NCBI GenBank assembly: GCA_030527325.1
Contig: JAUNBA010000006.1
Span: 1 to 63,615, forward strand
DNA: 63,615 bases
Reading direction: 5' to 3'
Source: Slackia sp.
GTDB lineage: Bacteria; Actinomycetota; Coriobacteriia; Coriobacteriales; Eggerthellaceae
The notes beneath the pieces were generated by a model, which saw only the letters and a list, made by a program, of their open reading frames with translations, had not been told where the DNA came from and did not search any database. Below, one piece after another: positions 19,495-28,137 of this stretch (its first letter is position 1; every line of letters begins with the position of its first letter). Position numbers and translations under genes: made by a program.

Positions 19495-21078
19495 ATGACA
19501 CAATGCAAAGCTATGTCTCAAAGAAAACCCACACCCAGACGTACGGCAGGCACAAGGGCGACGCACGCAGGCGCGCCCGTACGCGGCGGCGGCCGAACTT
19601 CCCGCAGCAACGCGCGGGCATCGCTCGGCGTTTCGGCCAGCAGGGCGCAGAAAAGCACCCGCAGCGCCCACGGGCGCGCGCAAGCGGGCGGCTTCGGACG
19701 GCGCGCCAACCAGGCATCCATGCCGGCGCTTGCCAAAGGAGCGTCGAGCGCGGCGTTTCGCGCGAGCCACGCGGCCACAGCGCGTGCGGCGGCCGCCCAG
19801 GCCCGCCCCACGGCGCGGCGCGTTGCAGGGCCGCTCGACCGCCAGGTCAACATCCCCTTCGTCGAAAACGAGCGCGGCATCACGCGCCGCCAGCTGCTCA
19901 TAGGCGCCGTCGGATTGGGCGCCCTGATCGCGGCGGGCGCCGGCATGGAGGCCGTTTCGGCGTCGAAGGAAGCCGAAAACGCCGTGGAGACCCTCGAGGT
20001 TGCGCCCGACGCCGTCTCCTCGCTCGGAAGCGGGGCCTTCGCCGCGATCGAGGGCGATGCCCCGCTTGCGGCGGCGGGCGAATACCGTCTTCCGTACGGC
20101 ACGCTGGTCTGGGCGAACAGCGACACGTACGCCGCCTGCCTGCTGCCCACCGAAGGCGCGGCGCCCATCACGCAGGCGGGCGTGCTCTCGCTATCGGACG
20201 GCACGCTGCAGGTGGTGCTCGACAAGCCGGTCAGCCCCGAGCGCGGCTTCGACATCTACGACGTGCGCTGCAACGAACACGGCATGATCTGGGTAGAGGC
20301 CAACTGTTTGTCGGGCGAATGGCGCGTCTACCAGGCGCCGCTCGCGAAAGGCGCCCTCGGACAGGCTTCGTTGGCCGATTCGGGCGACGCGAACTACGAC
20401 GCGCCCTTCATCGCGGCGGCCGCGAACCGCGCCTTCTGGCAGACGGCCCCTTCGCCGCACGGAACGGCCCTGCAGGACGATTCCCTGCTCAAATCCGTCG
20501 CATTCGGCGGCAGCGACGTGCGCGAGGATTGCCGCTCGAAAGGCCGCATGGCCACGCCGGTCTATTCCACGGGCGAAGCCGTCGTGATATCGCCGCGCGT
20601 CGATGCGGCGGGCGTCTATCACCGCATCACGCTCATCGACGCGGAAAGCGGAAGCCCGCAGGACTCCATGACGCTTCCCGTGGGCATGAAACCCCTCGAA
20701 GCGGGCTACGTCGACGGACGCTTCACCTTCTCATTCGACGCAGGCTACCAAGACCGCGGCGGGCTTTCGAGCATCGGCACCTACGCCCCCATCGACCGCG
20801 GCGGCGCAAGCGGCGGCTCGTGGTTCTGCTTCGACCGCAATCCCACCGCCGCGCCCGCGTGGATCGGGCCGTACATGCTGGTGAAATCGACGCGCACGGT
20901 AAGCGGCGTGAATTTCGCCGACAACACGTATTTCTCGCTGCCTTGCCCCGACGCCTGCGATGCCTACGGCGATTACCTGGCAAGCACCGGCACGCGCTCG
21001 GCTGCAGTCACGTTCACAGGCATGCCCTCCGCGGATGCGTCAGAGGCCCATACGCTCGTACGCGTCTGGAAGGCGTAA
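19495..21078 (+). CDS. Tat-like exported or membrane-anchored protein of unknown function
   Basis: No family is recognised. The first 125-130 residues are highly basic and Ala/Arg/Gly/Ser-rich. ITRRQLLIGAVGLGALIAAG follows, a twin-arginine-like pair ahead of a hydrophobic segment. The remaining 370 residues look like an extracytoplasmic beta-rich domain with repeated blade-like segments (for example VWANSDTYAACLL, WVEANCLSGEWRVY, WFCFDRNPTAAPAW). A Tat signal normally sits near the N-terminus, so the long extension is odd. Start choice is uncertain: ATG at 19495 (GGTGA nearby) or ATG at 19513. It is divergent from a two-component system, which may regulate it. Confidence 0.6.
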   Translation: MTQCKAMSQRKPTPRRTAGTRATHAGAPVRGGGRTSRSNARASLGVSASRAQKSTRSAHGRAQAGGFGRRANQASMPALAKGASSAAFRASHAATARAAAAQARPTARRVAGPLDRQVNIPFVENERGITRRQLLIGAVGLGALIAAGAGMEAVSASKEAENAVETLEVAPDAVSSLGSGAFAAIEGDAPLAAAGEYRLPYGTLVWANSDTYAACLLPTEGAAPITQAGVLSLSDGTLQVVLDKPVSPERGFDIYDVRCNEHGMIWVEANCLSGEWRVYQAPLAKGALGQASLADSGDANYDAPFIAAAANRAFWQTAPSPHGTALQDDSLLKSVAFGGSDVREDCRSKGRMATPVYSTGEAVVISPRVDAAGVYHRITLIDAESGSPQDSMTLPVGMKPLEAGYVDGRFTFSFDAGYQDRGGLSSIGTYAPIDRGGASGGSWFCFDRNPTAAPAWIGPYMLVKSTRTVSGVNFADNTYFSLPCPDACDAYGDYLASTGTRSAAVTFTGMPSADASEAHTLVRVWKA

Positions 21079-21822
21079 ACGCGCGACGGCGCGACGAAAG
21101 CCGCACGCACGGAGCGGTCGGTTCAGTCGAACGTCTTGCCGGGAACAGCCCGATCGCGGCCGTCGCCATCCTGGGTCGACGCAGCATCCAAGCGGACGGC
21201 TCGTCAGAAGCGTTCGGATACGGGCCGCATGCGACGCGGTGCGGCGCGGCGGCATGCGGCCGACAGACGTCCGTGCGCATTCCTGCGGCCCTGCGGGCAA
21301 AAAATGACGGCTATGGCACACGCTTCCCGCATCCGCCCAGAAGCTTCGCAGAAAAAACGCCATTCGCGGGCAAAAACGCGCCGTTCGCGCAACGAAAAGC
21401 GCCGAATGGTCCGATCGAGGCTCCCGAGCCGTGCCACAAGCGCAAAAAACCGGACGCGGCGGCCAAATTCTTGACGAAACCGCCGCGCCTCTTCGAAGCC
21501 TTTCATTCTGCCCTCTCGAAGCCTTTCGCTCCCCCACGAGGCATCCATTCGAAACAACTTCGACGAAAAGTATCGATTTATCAGGGGAAACGCAAGCAGA
21601 GCAGGGCGAGCGCGGAAACCGCTTCGAACCGTCCTGCATCTGTCATTCATCGAAGATTTGCCTGCGAGAAAAACCTTGGCGTTGGGGATGATGGCGACGG
21701 CGCGACGACAGGCGCCTCTCCCCGAAACGGACGAAAGCCGAACGAAATCCGCGATAATAGGCCATCGCACACGCAATCGAACAGGCCGTAGCTCTTGCAT
21801 CGGCATCGAAGAAGGTCGCAAC
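21079..21822. other. 744-base stretch without a recognisable gene
   Basis: This region lies between the Tat-like protein and a LysR regulator, both on the plus strand. Open frames exist on both strands but give Arg-rich, low-complexity translations without ribosome sites or family motifs. I see no hairpin terminator, tRNA or mobile-element end. Confidence 0.4.
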
Positions 21823-22752
21823 ATGAAGCTCCATCAGCTCAGATACCTCGTCTCCGTCGCGGAATGCGGCACTATCACCGAAGCAGCACGAAGGCTCTTC
21901 GTCTCGCAGCCGAGCATCACCGCATCTATTCACGATCTCGAGCGTGAGATGAACATCACGATATTCAACCGCACAAGCAAAGGCGTGACCGTCACCGACG
22001 ATGGCCAGACGTTTCTCGGCTACGCCCGCCAGGTGATCGAACAGGCGGATCTGCTCGAAGAGCGCTACAAGAGCAACGCCACGCCAGCGCCCCGATTCGC
22101 CGTGTCGTGCCAGCACTACTCATTCGCCGTCAACGCGTTCGTCGACGTCATTCGAACCTTCGACGCATCACATTACGACTTCACGATTCGCGAGGAACAA
22201 ACGCACGAAATCATCGAGGATGTGGCTCGCATGAAAAGCGAGCTGGGCGTGATCTACCTGAGCGACCGCAACCGCGAAGTGATAAGCAAAATGCTGCGCG
22301 CCGAAGAACTCGAATTCGAGCCGCTGTTCACCGCCGCGCCGCACGTATTCGTCTGCTCGTCGCATCCGTTGGCGAACCGGGCATCCGTCACGTTCGACGA
22401 CCTGGACGATTATCCGTACCTCTCCTACGAGCAGGGAGACTTCAATTCCTTCTACTTTTCAGAGGAACCCGCATCAACCCTCGACCGTCGCAAGAACATC
22501 CGCGTGCGCGATCGCGCGACGCTGTTCAACCTGCTCATCGGATTGAACGGATACACCGTGTGCTCAGGCGTGATCAGCCACGAACTCAATGGCGAAAACA
22601 TCATCGCGCTACCCCTCGAAGCGGACGAATATATGCAAATCGGCACGATCACCCGGAAGGGAACGACGCTTTCGCGTTACGGCAAAGCATATCTCGAAGC
22701 GCTTCGCAGCCATGTTCCCGGCGGCACGATCGAAGCTGTCCGAAACGCATAG
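21823..22752 (+). CDS. LysR-family transcriptional regulator
   Basis: The 309-residue regulator has the standard N-terminal winged helix-turn-helix (MKLHQLRYLVSVAECGTITEAARRLFVSQPSITASI, about 1-60). A type 2 periplasmic-binding-like effector domain (about 90-295) follows, with the usual FVCSSHPLA segment. The start ATG follows GAAGGTCG. The next gene in the same direction encodes a MetE-like methyltransferase. LysR proteins such as MetR and MtaR often control methionine genes, so it may act at the tandem palindrome at 23056-23092. That link is inferred from position. Confidence 0.88.
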   Translation: MKLHQLRYLVSVAECGTITEAARRLFVSQPSITASIHDLEREMNITIFNRTSKGVTVTDDGQTFLGYARQVIEQADLLEERYKSNATPAPRFAVSCQHYSFAVNAFVDVIRTFDASHYDFTIREEQTHEIIEDVARMKSELGVIYLSDRNREVISKMLRAEELEFEPLFTAAPHVFVCSSHPLANRASVTFDDLDDYPYLSYEQGDFNSFYFSEEPASTLDRRKNIRVRDRATLFNLLIGLNGYTVCSGVISHELNGENIIALPLEADEYMQIGTITRKGTTLSRYGKAYLEALRSHVPGGTIEAVRNA

Positions 22753-23055
22753 AGGATCGCCAGGCGTGCGACATCGGTCGTCAAAGAGACGAAAGTCGGT
22801 CGCCAAAGGGGCGAAATCGATTGCCGCCGACGGACGACCCGCCAGCCTTCGATGCAAAGCCGATCCACGCCAGACGAAACGAAGCCGCTGTTTCGGAGTC
22901 GAGCATGCGTTCCTATTCCATGGCAATCTCCGGATTCATTCGGCTCCGATACTTCGTGGGCATCATACCTGCCGCAATGCAGCCACGCACGGTTTCCCCT
23001 CGAGCGCCACCGCCCTCTGAAGCGCCTTCGCAACCCGCATTTTCTTTCTTATTGC

Positions 23056-23092
23056 ATTCCTATGTCATAGGAAAATCCTATGACATAGGAAT
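23056..23092. promoter_or_regulatory. tandem palindromic operator upstream of the MetE-like gene
   Basis: Two copies of a 13-base palindrome, CCTATGTCATAGG and CCTATGACATAGG, have centres 18 bases apart. Together they form a larger inverted repeat with 17-base arms and a 3-base spacer. The element lies 87 bases before the methyltransferase start in an AT-rich patch. This fits two regulator dimers on one DNA face or a promoter-overlapping operator. A terminator is less likely because there is no gene end nearby. Confidence 0.65.
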
Positions 23093-23178
23093 ATTTTCTT
23101 GTATTTCTCAATTGCAAACGCAAGTCTCATACTCCTCGACATCGAGCATTCCACACGCACACGACGAGAGGACCCATC

Positions 23179-24300
23179 ATGACCAAACTTGCACCCAGCC
23201 GCTACGACGTCGTCGGCAGCTTCTTGCGCCCCGAACGTCTCAAGAAGGCCCGCGCCCAACATGCTGCCGGCGCTATCGACGACGCCGCGCTGACGGCAAT
23301 CGAGAACGAATGCATCGCAGAGCTGATCGAAAAGCAGAAAGCAGCGGGGCTGCCCTTCATCACCGACGGCGAGCTCCGTCGCTCCTACTGGCACCTCGAC
23401 TTCATGTGGGGATTGGGCGGCATCGAGCATATCGAGCTCGACCACGGATATTTCTTCGTCGGCGAGGAGACGACGAAGGGCTCAGCCATCCTGACCGGCA
23501 AGGTAACGGGCGAGAATCATCCGTTCATCGAGCACTTCAGGTTCGTCCAGCAGTTCGAAGACGAAAACCACACCGCCAAACAAACCGTTCCCGCACCCGC
23601 CCAGCTTCTACTCGAACTGTACCGCAACGATGCCGCCATCGAACGCGTCCGCGCTATCTACCCCGACGAAGACGAGCTGCTCGAAGACATCGCCGCGGCA
23701 TACCGCACCTTCATCGGCGAAATCCATAAGGCGGGCTGTCGCAATCTGCAGTTCGACGACTGCACCTGGGGCATCCTGGTGGACGAGCGCTACTGGAAAG
23801 GCCGCCGTAGCGGAGACCCCTCCGAAACCGCCGAAGCCGAGAAATACCTGCGTCTGAACAATCTGTCGCTCGAAGGCAAGCCCGAAGACATGGTCATCAC
23901 CACGCACGTATGCCGAGGCAACTACCACTCCACCTACGCAAGCAGCGGCCCTTACGATGCGATCGCTCCGTTTTTGTTCTCGCGCGAGAACACAGATGCG
24001 TTCTATCTCGAATTCGATGACGAGCGTTCTGGCGGTTTCGAGCCGCTGAAATACGTTCCCGCAGGCAAAAAGGTCGTTCTTGGCCTGATTACCACGAAGC
24101 GGCCCGAGCTGGAAGATCGCGAGACCGTGATTGCGCGCATCCACGAAGCGGCGAAGATCGTGCCGCTTGAGAACCTGTGCCTGTCTCCACAGTGCGGATT
24201 CGCAAGCTGCGAGATCGGCAACAAGTTGACCGAAGATGAGCAGTGGGCGAAAGTCGCGTTGGTCAAAAGCATCGCGGAAGAAGCGTGGGGGGGGCGCTAA
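23179..24300 (+). CDS. MetE-like (YxjG/YxjH-type) methyltransferase domain protein
   Basis: The 373-residue protein corresponds to the catalytic C-terminal half of cobalamin-independent methionine synthase. It opens with VVGSFLRPERLKKA and contains FITDGELRRSYWHLDF. The zinc-binding set is present: HVCRGNYHST (His and Cys) and SPQCGFAS (Cys near 340). Short MetE homologues transfer a methyl group to homocysteine or a related thiol, but the donor is not settled. Length matches B. subtilis YxjG/YxjH. The ATG follows GAGAGGA. Upstream are a tandem operator and a LysR regulator gene. Confidence 0.87.
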   Translation: MTKLAPSRYDVVGSFLRPERLKKARAQHAAGAIDDAALTAIENECIAELIEKQKAAGLPFITDGELRRSYWHLDFMWGLGGIEHIELDHGYFFVGEETTKGSAILTGKVTGENHPFIEHFRFVQQFEDENHTAKQTVPAPAQLLLELYRNDAAIERVRAIYPDEDELLEDIAAAYRTFIGEIHKAGCRNLQFDDCTWGILVDERYWKGRRSGDPSETAEAEKYLRLNNLSLEGKPEDMVITTHVCRGNYHSTYASSGPYDAIAPFLFSRENTDAFYLEFDDERSGGFEPLKYVPAGKKVVLGLITTKRPELEDRETVIARIHEAAKIVPLENLCLSPQCGFASCEIGNKLTEDEQWAKVALVKSIAEEAWGGR

Positions 24301-24341
24301 GCCACCCGCACGACGATTCGGGATCCAATATGCATGCAAAG

Positions 24342-25478
24342 CTAGCCGCGATCGACGTCCCACGCCTCGACTCGAGCGGCCAGGCGCGCAAAGGCTGCGT
24401 CTTCCGTTAAAAAAGCGTACTTCTCGTTCGCCCGCAGATCCCGAAGCGCAAAGCCCGCGATACGCCGGGCGAAATCAGAAGCATCGGCCATCTCGGCTCC
24501 CGGACGGAACACGCTTTCCGCCATGACACGCGACCCGTCTTCGATGCTTTGCAACATGCCTTCCAAAATATCAAGGCACGCGGCGGAATCGCGGCGGGCC
24601 GCTGCCACCTTGAACAGCGGAGCATCCGACATCCATGCGGGCGCATCGCAGAGCTTCATAATCGACGAGCATCGTCGCGCCATCTCGGATGCATCGCCCA
24701 AGCGCCCCTGTTCGACGGCTATTTCGACCAGCGATGACAACGTCGTTTGCAAATCGCTCGACAAGCGCAAAACGCGACGCTGCCGTATGGCGCGAGCTTC
24801 GGAGAGGCGACCGGTTCGTGCGTAAACGGCGGCCTGCCGCTCCTCCTTGTCGATCGCATACGGCGTCGCATCGGGCAACGTGTCGATGAGCGCCCGCGCT
24901 TGCGCATAGTCTTCGTCCTGCATCGCCTGCGCTATCAGCATGCCCGTCGCCATTTCGCGCACAGCAGGCTCGGCACTTGAGGCAAGACGCCGATAGTTCG
25001 CATCGATCGTTGAACGGTATTCCTCCTGATCGTCGGCCGATTCCGCAGACGCAACGCCGCCCGGCGCCTCGTCCATGCCGCCGCCTCCTCCGCCTTCAGG
25101 CGCTCCATAAAGAGACAGCGCCCCATCGAGATACATCGTCAAAACGCACGCAAGCTGGTCGCATGTGGGATATTCGCGCATGGCATCGACCGCGTAGCGG
25201 AAACCGGCGTCGTAGCCCTCTTCGCGCACGAGGCGATCGGTCTCACGCTGAATGGCGAGGTTCTGCTCGACGGTGATGTCGCCTTGAAACGACAGCAACG
25301 TGTTCGCATCGGTGTTCAGCAAGCGCGCAAGCGCGGGAATCAACGTGATATCAGGATAGCTCGCCCCACGTTCCCACTTGTTCACCGCAGGCGTTGAAAC
25401 GCCCAGGCGCGTTGCCACCTGCTCCTGCGTCATGCCGAGTTCAAGGCGCTTCGCGCGAATGACTTCGTTGATTTTCAT
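24342..25478 (-). CDS. XRE-family regulator with a helical repeat C-terminus
   Basis: Residues 1-65 form a Cro/CI-type helix-turn-helix (KINEVIRAKRLELGMTQEQVATRLGVSTPAVNKWERG). The remaining 310 residues are alpha-helical and repeat-like, resembling the TPR-type sensor domain of peptide- or stress-responsive XRE regulators. A Gly-rich, Ala/Glu-rich linker sits near 130-150. The start ATG has GAAGGGAC. A perfect 17-base palindrome at 25587-25603, overlapping the probable promoter, suggests autoregulation. The signal is unknown. Confidence 0.8.
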   Translation of the reverse strand: MKINEVIRAKRLELGMTQEQVATRLGVSTPAVNKWERGASYPDITLIPALARLLNTDANTLLSFQGDITVEQNLAIQRETDRLVREEGYDAGFRYAVDAMREYPTCDQLACVLTMYLDGALSLYGAPEGGGGGGMDEAPGGVASAESADDQEEYRSTIDANYRRLASSAEPAVREMATGMLIAQAMQDEDYAQARALIDTLPDATPYAIDKEERQAAVYARTGRLSEARAIRQRRVLRLSSDLQTTLSSLVEIAVEQGRLGDASEMARRCSSIMKLCDAPAWMSDAPLFKVAAARRDSAACLDILEGMLQSIEDGSRVMAESVFRPGAEMADASDFARRIAGFALRDLRANEKYAFLTEDAAFARLAARVEAWDVDRG

Positions 25479-25586
25479 GGTTGTCCCTTCGATCGAAAGC
25501 AGAATCGGTCGGCATGCCATGCTTCCATTTGACCAGACGAACAACCGACCCGCAATTGAAGAGACGTCGCGATACGGGCGCAAAAA

Positions 25587-25603
25587 ATTAACCATTGGTT
25601 AAT
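25587..25603. promoter_or_regulatory. perfect palindrome ATTAACCATTGGTTAAT, probable operator
   Basis: This is a 17-base perfect dyad upstream of the XRE gene. A weak promoter (TTGCGC, 17 bases, TTCAAT) lies immediately beside it on the minus strand. The half-sites ATTAAC and GTTAAT recur with the same 5-base spacing at 27730-27746. Confidence 0.6.
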
Positions 25604-25616
25604 GTGCGCCTCTAAT

Positions 25617-26525
25617 TTACGCGCCGCGCGCGGCCACAAGCGTTTCAGTGCGGGGATAGAACGCGATATCGACCCGATCGCCCGCGACGCATTCTTCGAA
25701 AAACTCGACCTCGCGATGATCGACGGACGACAGCTCTATGCGGTATGCGGAAGAGCCGCCCTCCGAAGCAACGGACGCGTCCATGGCATCTTGGCCGACA
25801 CCGCAACCGCTGCTTTGCAGCACCGTGAAATCGACCTGCATCGTCTCGTCGGAGAACCCGCCCTTGCGGACATCGCCGTGCCTCACGCGATGCATATCGT
25901 CTATTGTGGCGATGGCGTGCTGCGGTCCCGTTGCGACATCAACCGCCACGCGCGCAAACTGCATGACGCCCAAAGCAAGCGCACCGCAGGCAGCAAGTGC
26001 GATAGTCACGAGAATCGCATCGCCGACCACTCGCCCTCGCAGAACCGCAACACTACACCGATTGCCGCAGCGCGCACGGAATATGCGCCACACCGCAACG
26101 ACCCATCCGATCGATGCGGCCACGACGCCCGCGACCAATACGATACACACCGCTCCGTACGGAAGAAAATCGGAGAGAAAAATCCCCAGCGCCCATATCC
26201 CCGCAACGCCCGCCACCTCGGCGGCGGCGCACAGCAGCATCGGACGCTCGGCGGCAAGCGCGCGCCTGCAAGAAAGCGTCTCATGCGAGCCTCCAGCAGA
26301 TTCGCTGGCCCGATCATCACGCAAAACCGATCGCGCCAAGGACGCGACAATGCCACCAAGAAGGACGGCGGCCAAAACCATAGCAAACGCTCCGGCCGCA
26401 TAGGTTGCCAGGCCCGCAACGCCAACGCGCGTCGCAGCACGCGCATACAAGATGCACACGACCGTGCATATGGCGATAACCCCTGCCGCGATGCGTGTTT
26501 CACGTGAAACATTCGACTTCGCCAT
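25617..26525 (-). CDS. membrane protein of unknown function
   Basis: This 302-residue protein has two N-terminal helices (about 14-30 and 34-58). A short loop, two or three further helices (about 90-165) and a final helix (about 165-190) follow. The last 100 residues are soluble and probably extracytoplasmic (VDVATGPQHAIATIDDMHRV onward). I recognise no family. The ATG at 26525 follows GAAAGGAG. A consensus parS site is embedded at codons 5-10. The gene is co-directional with the XRE regulator. Confidence 0.65.
   Translation of the reverse strand: MAKSNVSRETRIAAGVIAICTVVCILYARAATRVGVAGLATYAAGAFAMVLAAVLLGGIVASLARSVLRDDRASESAGGSHETLSCRRALAAERPMLLCAAAEVAGVAGIWALGIFLSDFLPYGAVCIVLVAGVVAASIGWVVAVWRIFRARCGNRCSVAVLRGRVVGDAILVTIALAACGALALGVMQFARVAVDVATGPQHAIATIDDMHRVRHGDVRKGGFSDETMQVDFTVLQSSGCGVGQDAMDASVASEGGSSAYRIELSSVDHREVEFFEECVAGDRVDIAFYPRTETLVAARGA
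26496..26511. other. parS site (ParB-binding centromere)
   Basis: TGTTTCACGTGAAACA is a perfect 16-base palindrome identical to the consensus parS of Streptomyces and one base from that of Bacillus. ParB loads here to form the segregation complex, and such sites cluster near the chromosomal origin. It is read through by the membrane-protein gene as Val-Ser-Arg-Glu-Thr. Confidence 0.88.
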
Positions 26526-26873
26526 CCGCCGACTCCTTTCCGCCATGAGGCATACCGGCTTGATCACTCATTCACGCATCAGGTAAAGCCAAGCGCCTCA
26601 GGACGCGTGCCGCACGAGAATACATGACGGAGCAAGCGCTTACTCGAACAGCAGAATCCATCTACCTCCAAGCGGGCGTCAGGAAAAAGCAAGTGGCATC
26701 GGGCGCAAGCTTTCCCGAACGCGCCCCCCTGCCCGAACGCCGCGAAGGGCGAATTCACCGAGCGCGCATATCTCACGCCATCGATGCATGAACGAATTCG
26801 AAGAGCCTCCACGCTTCACGGCCGCCCCATCGGTTATCGATTCGCCGAACTCGACGAAAGCATCGCAACTCCC
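26526..26873. other. 348-base gap without a recognisable gene
   Basis: This gap lies between a LysR-like gene end and the parS-carrying gene start, both on the minus strand. Only short open frames without ribosome sites or motifs are visible. Confidence 0.35.
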
Positions 26874-27689
26874 CTATCCCTGCGTGGAGCTGCTCAGCAA
26901 CGCGACGAAACGCGCCGTCGCAGACGAAGGGTTCAAGGGGCAAAGAAGGACTCCTGAAGCGGCAGGCGCTGCGCAAGCCGCGGACGGTTCGTCGGCGGGC
27001 GCGGAAGCGGACAGCCCGGCAGACCCGGACGAGCTGCAGCCAGGCGATGGGGCGGACGTGGATGAGGTGCCGGGATGCGTGGGCACCGCAAACGCGCCGT
27101 CGGCGGGCGATGCAGCGGCGGCGGGCTTGCCATCGGCGCTCGACATTCCGGACGCCGAGCCGTCGCCGTCAGACCGCAGCGGCTCTATGCGGCAGACGCC
27201 TCCCCACAGCTTTTCGCAAGCGGCCAAGGAAACATCCGCCACCTCGACGATATCCACGCTGCCGCCAAGATGTGCAATGACCGCCAAATCGTCGTCGTAG
27301 ATATCGCCGATCGGCACCAATTCCAAATGCAAAGAAGAATCGGCCTCGTGAATACGCGGCCACGCATCGAGCACGGTACGCGCGGGGCATGCCGAGGAAA
27401 TCCCCAGCCGCACCGTCGTACCACCGAATGCATCCTGCTCGCGAGCGCGACGCACCATATCGCGCGACTGTCGCATGAGCGCGCGGGCATCCTCGACGAT
27501 CGATGCGCCCGCAGGCGTAAGGACCGCGCCCCGACGCGTCCGACTAAACAGCACGATGTCGTATTCCGCTTCGAACGTCTCGATGCGCTTGGCAAGAGCG
27601 GGCGTCGATACGCCGAGCTGACGGGCGGCCTTCGAGAAGCTTCCGCAATCCGCCGCCGCGATAACGGAATCGAGCCGGCGGTCGTACAC
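26874..27689 (-). CDS. LysR-family regulator with a degenerate effector domain
   Basis: The first 85 residues are a good LysR winged helix-turn-helix (DSVIAAADCGSFSKAARQLGVSTPALAKRI). The first half of the effector domain is present to about residue 165 (ending ACEKLWGGVCRIEPL). A normal protein would continue for about 130 more residues. Here about 75 residues of Ala/Ser/Pro/Gly low complexity follow, then a short GVLLCPLNPSSATARFVALL that resembles the usual LysR C-terminal end. Either the domain was rebuilt by deletion and repeat growth, or the gene is decaying. The GTG start follows GGGGGAGG. A LysR-type box lies about 40 bases upstream. Confidence 0.7.
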   Translation of the reverse strand: MYDRRLDSVIAAADCGSFSKAARQLGVSTPALAKRIETFEAEYDIVLFSRTRRGAVLTPAGASIVEDARALMRQSRDMVRRAREQDAFGGTTVRLGISSACPARTVLDAWPRIHEADSSLHLELVPIGDIYDDDLAVIAHLGGSVDIVEVADVSLAACEKLWGGVCRIEPLRSDGDGSASGMSSADGKPAAAASPADGAFAVPTHPGTSSTSAPSPGCSSSGSAGLSASAPADEPSAACAAPAASGVLLCPLNPSSATARFVALLSSSTQG

Positions 27690-27729
27690 GCCCTCCCCCT
27701 TCTTCTTTCCCCGAAGTTTTCCACAACGT

Positions 27730-27746
27730 ATTAACTAATTGTTAAT
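27730..27746. promoter_or_regulatory. LysR-type box / operator ATTAAC-N5-GTTAAT
   Basis: The dyad lies about 40 bases upstream of the degenerate LysR gene in an AT-rich patch. Spacing and half-sites equal those of the palindrome at 25587-25603. The rest of the gap to 28137 holds no recognisable gene. Confidence 0.55.
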
Positions 27747-28137
27747 AACCTATCGCATATAACGCTTCTACTGCGTGAATTGAAAACCTCAGTGTTTTGT
27801 TTTAGTTAACACGAGCGAAGGCATACTTGTCCGGAAGTAATCCGCAATTTAAGCCCATTTATGCAAAATGACCGGATAAAGGCATGAAAAATCGAGCCTC
27901 CGCATCCAACGAAAGCCCGATTTCGTTTCATATGGACGATCCCACGCAAGTCTCCGTCGCCGGAGCGTCGCAGAACGCGGGAAACAGGAGACGGAGCATA
28001 GGGCCCGAACAGCGCACGGCCCGCCGCCGCGCGGCGCATCGCCATCACGCAAGCATGATGAACCGCAAAATCAGGGATAGCCGCCATCGATACATGGCAC
28101 AGCGGACGAACCGCCGACCAAGCGCACAAAAGCGTCC

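Noticed and set aside
21204..21824. A 206-codon minus-strand frame as a gene
   Set aside because: Arg/Phe-rich composition without any family motif, no ribosome site, and it overlaps the probable LysR promoter region.
22753..23178. SAM, cobalamin or T-box riboswitch before the MetE-like gene
   Set aside because: No conserved box sequences are visible; the only structured element is the tandem palindrome, which reads better as a DNA operator.
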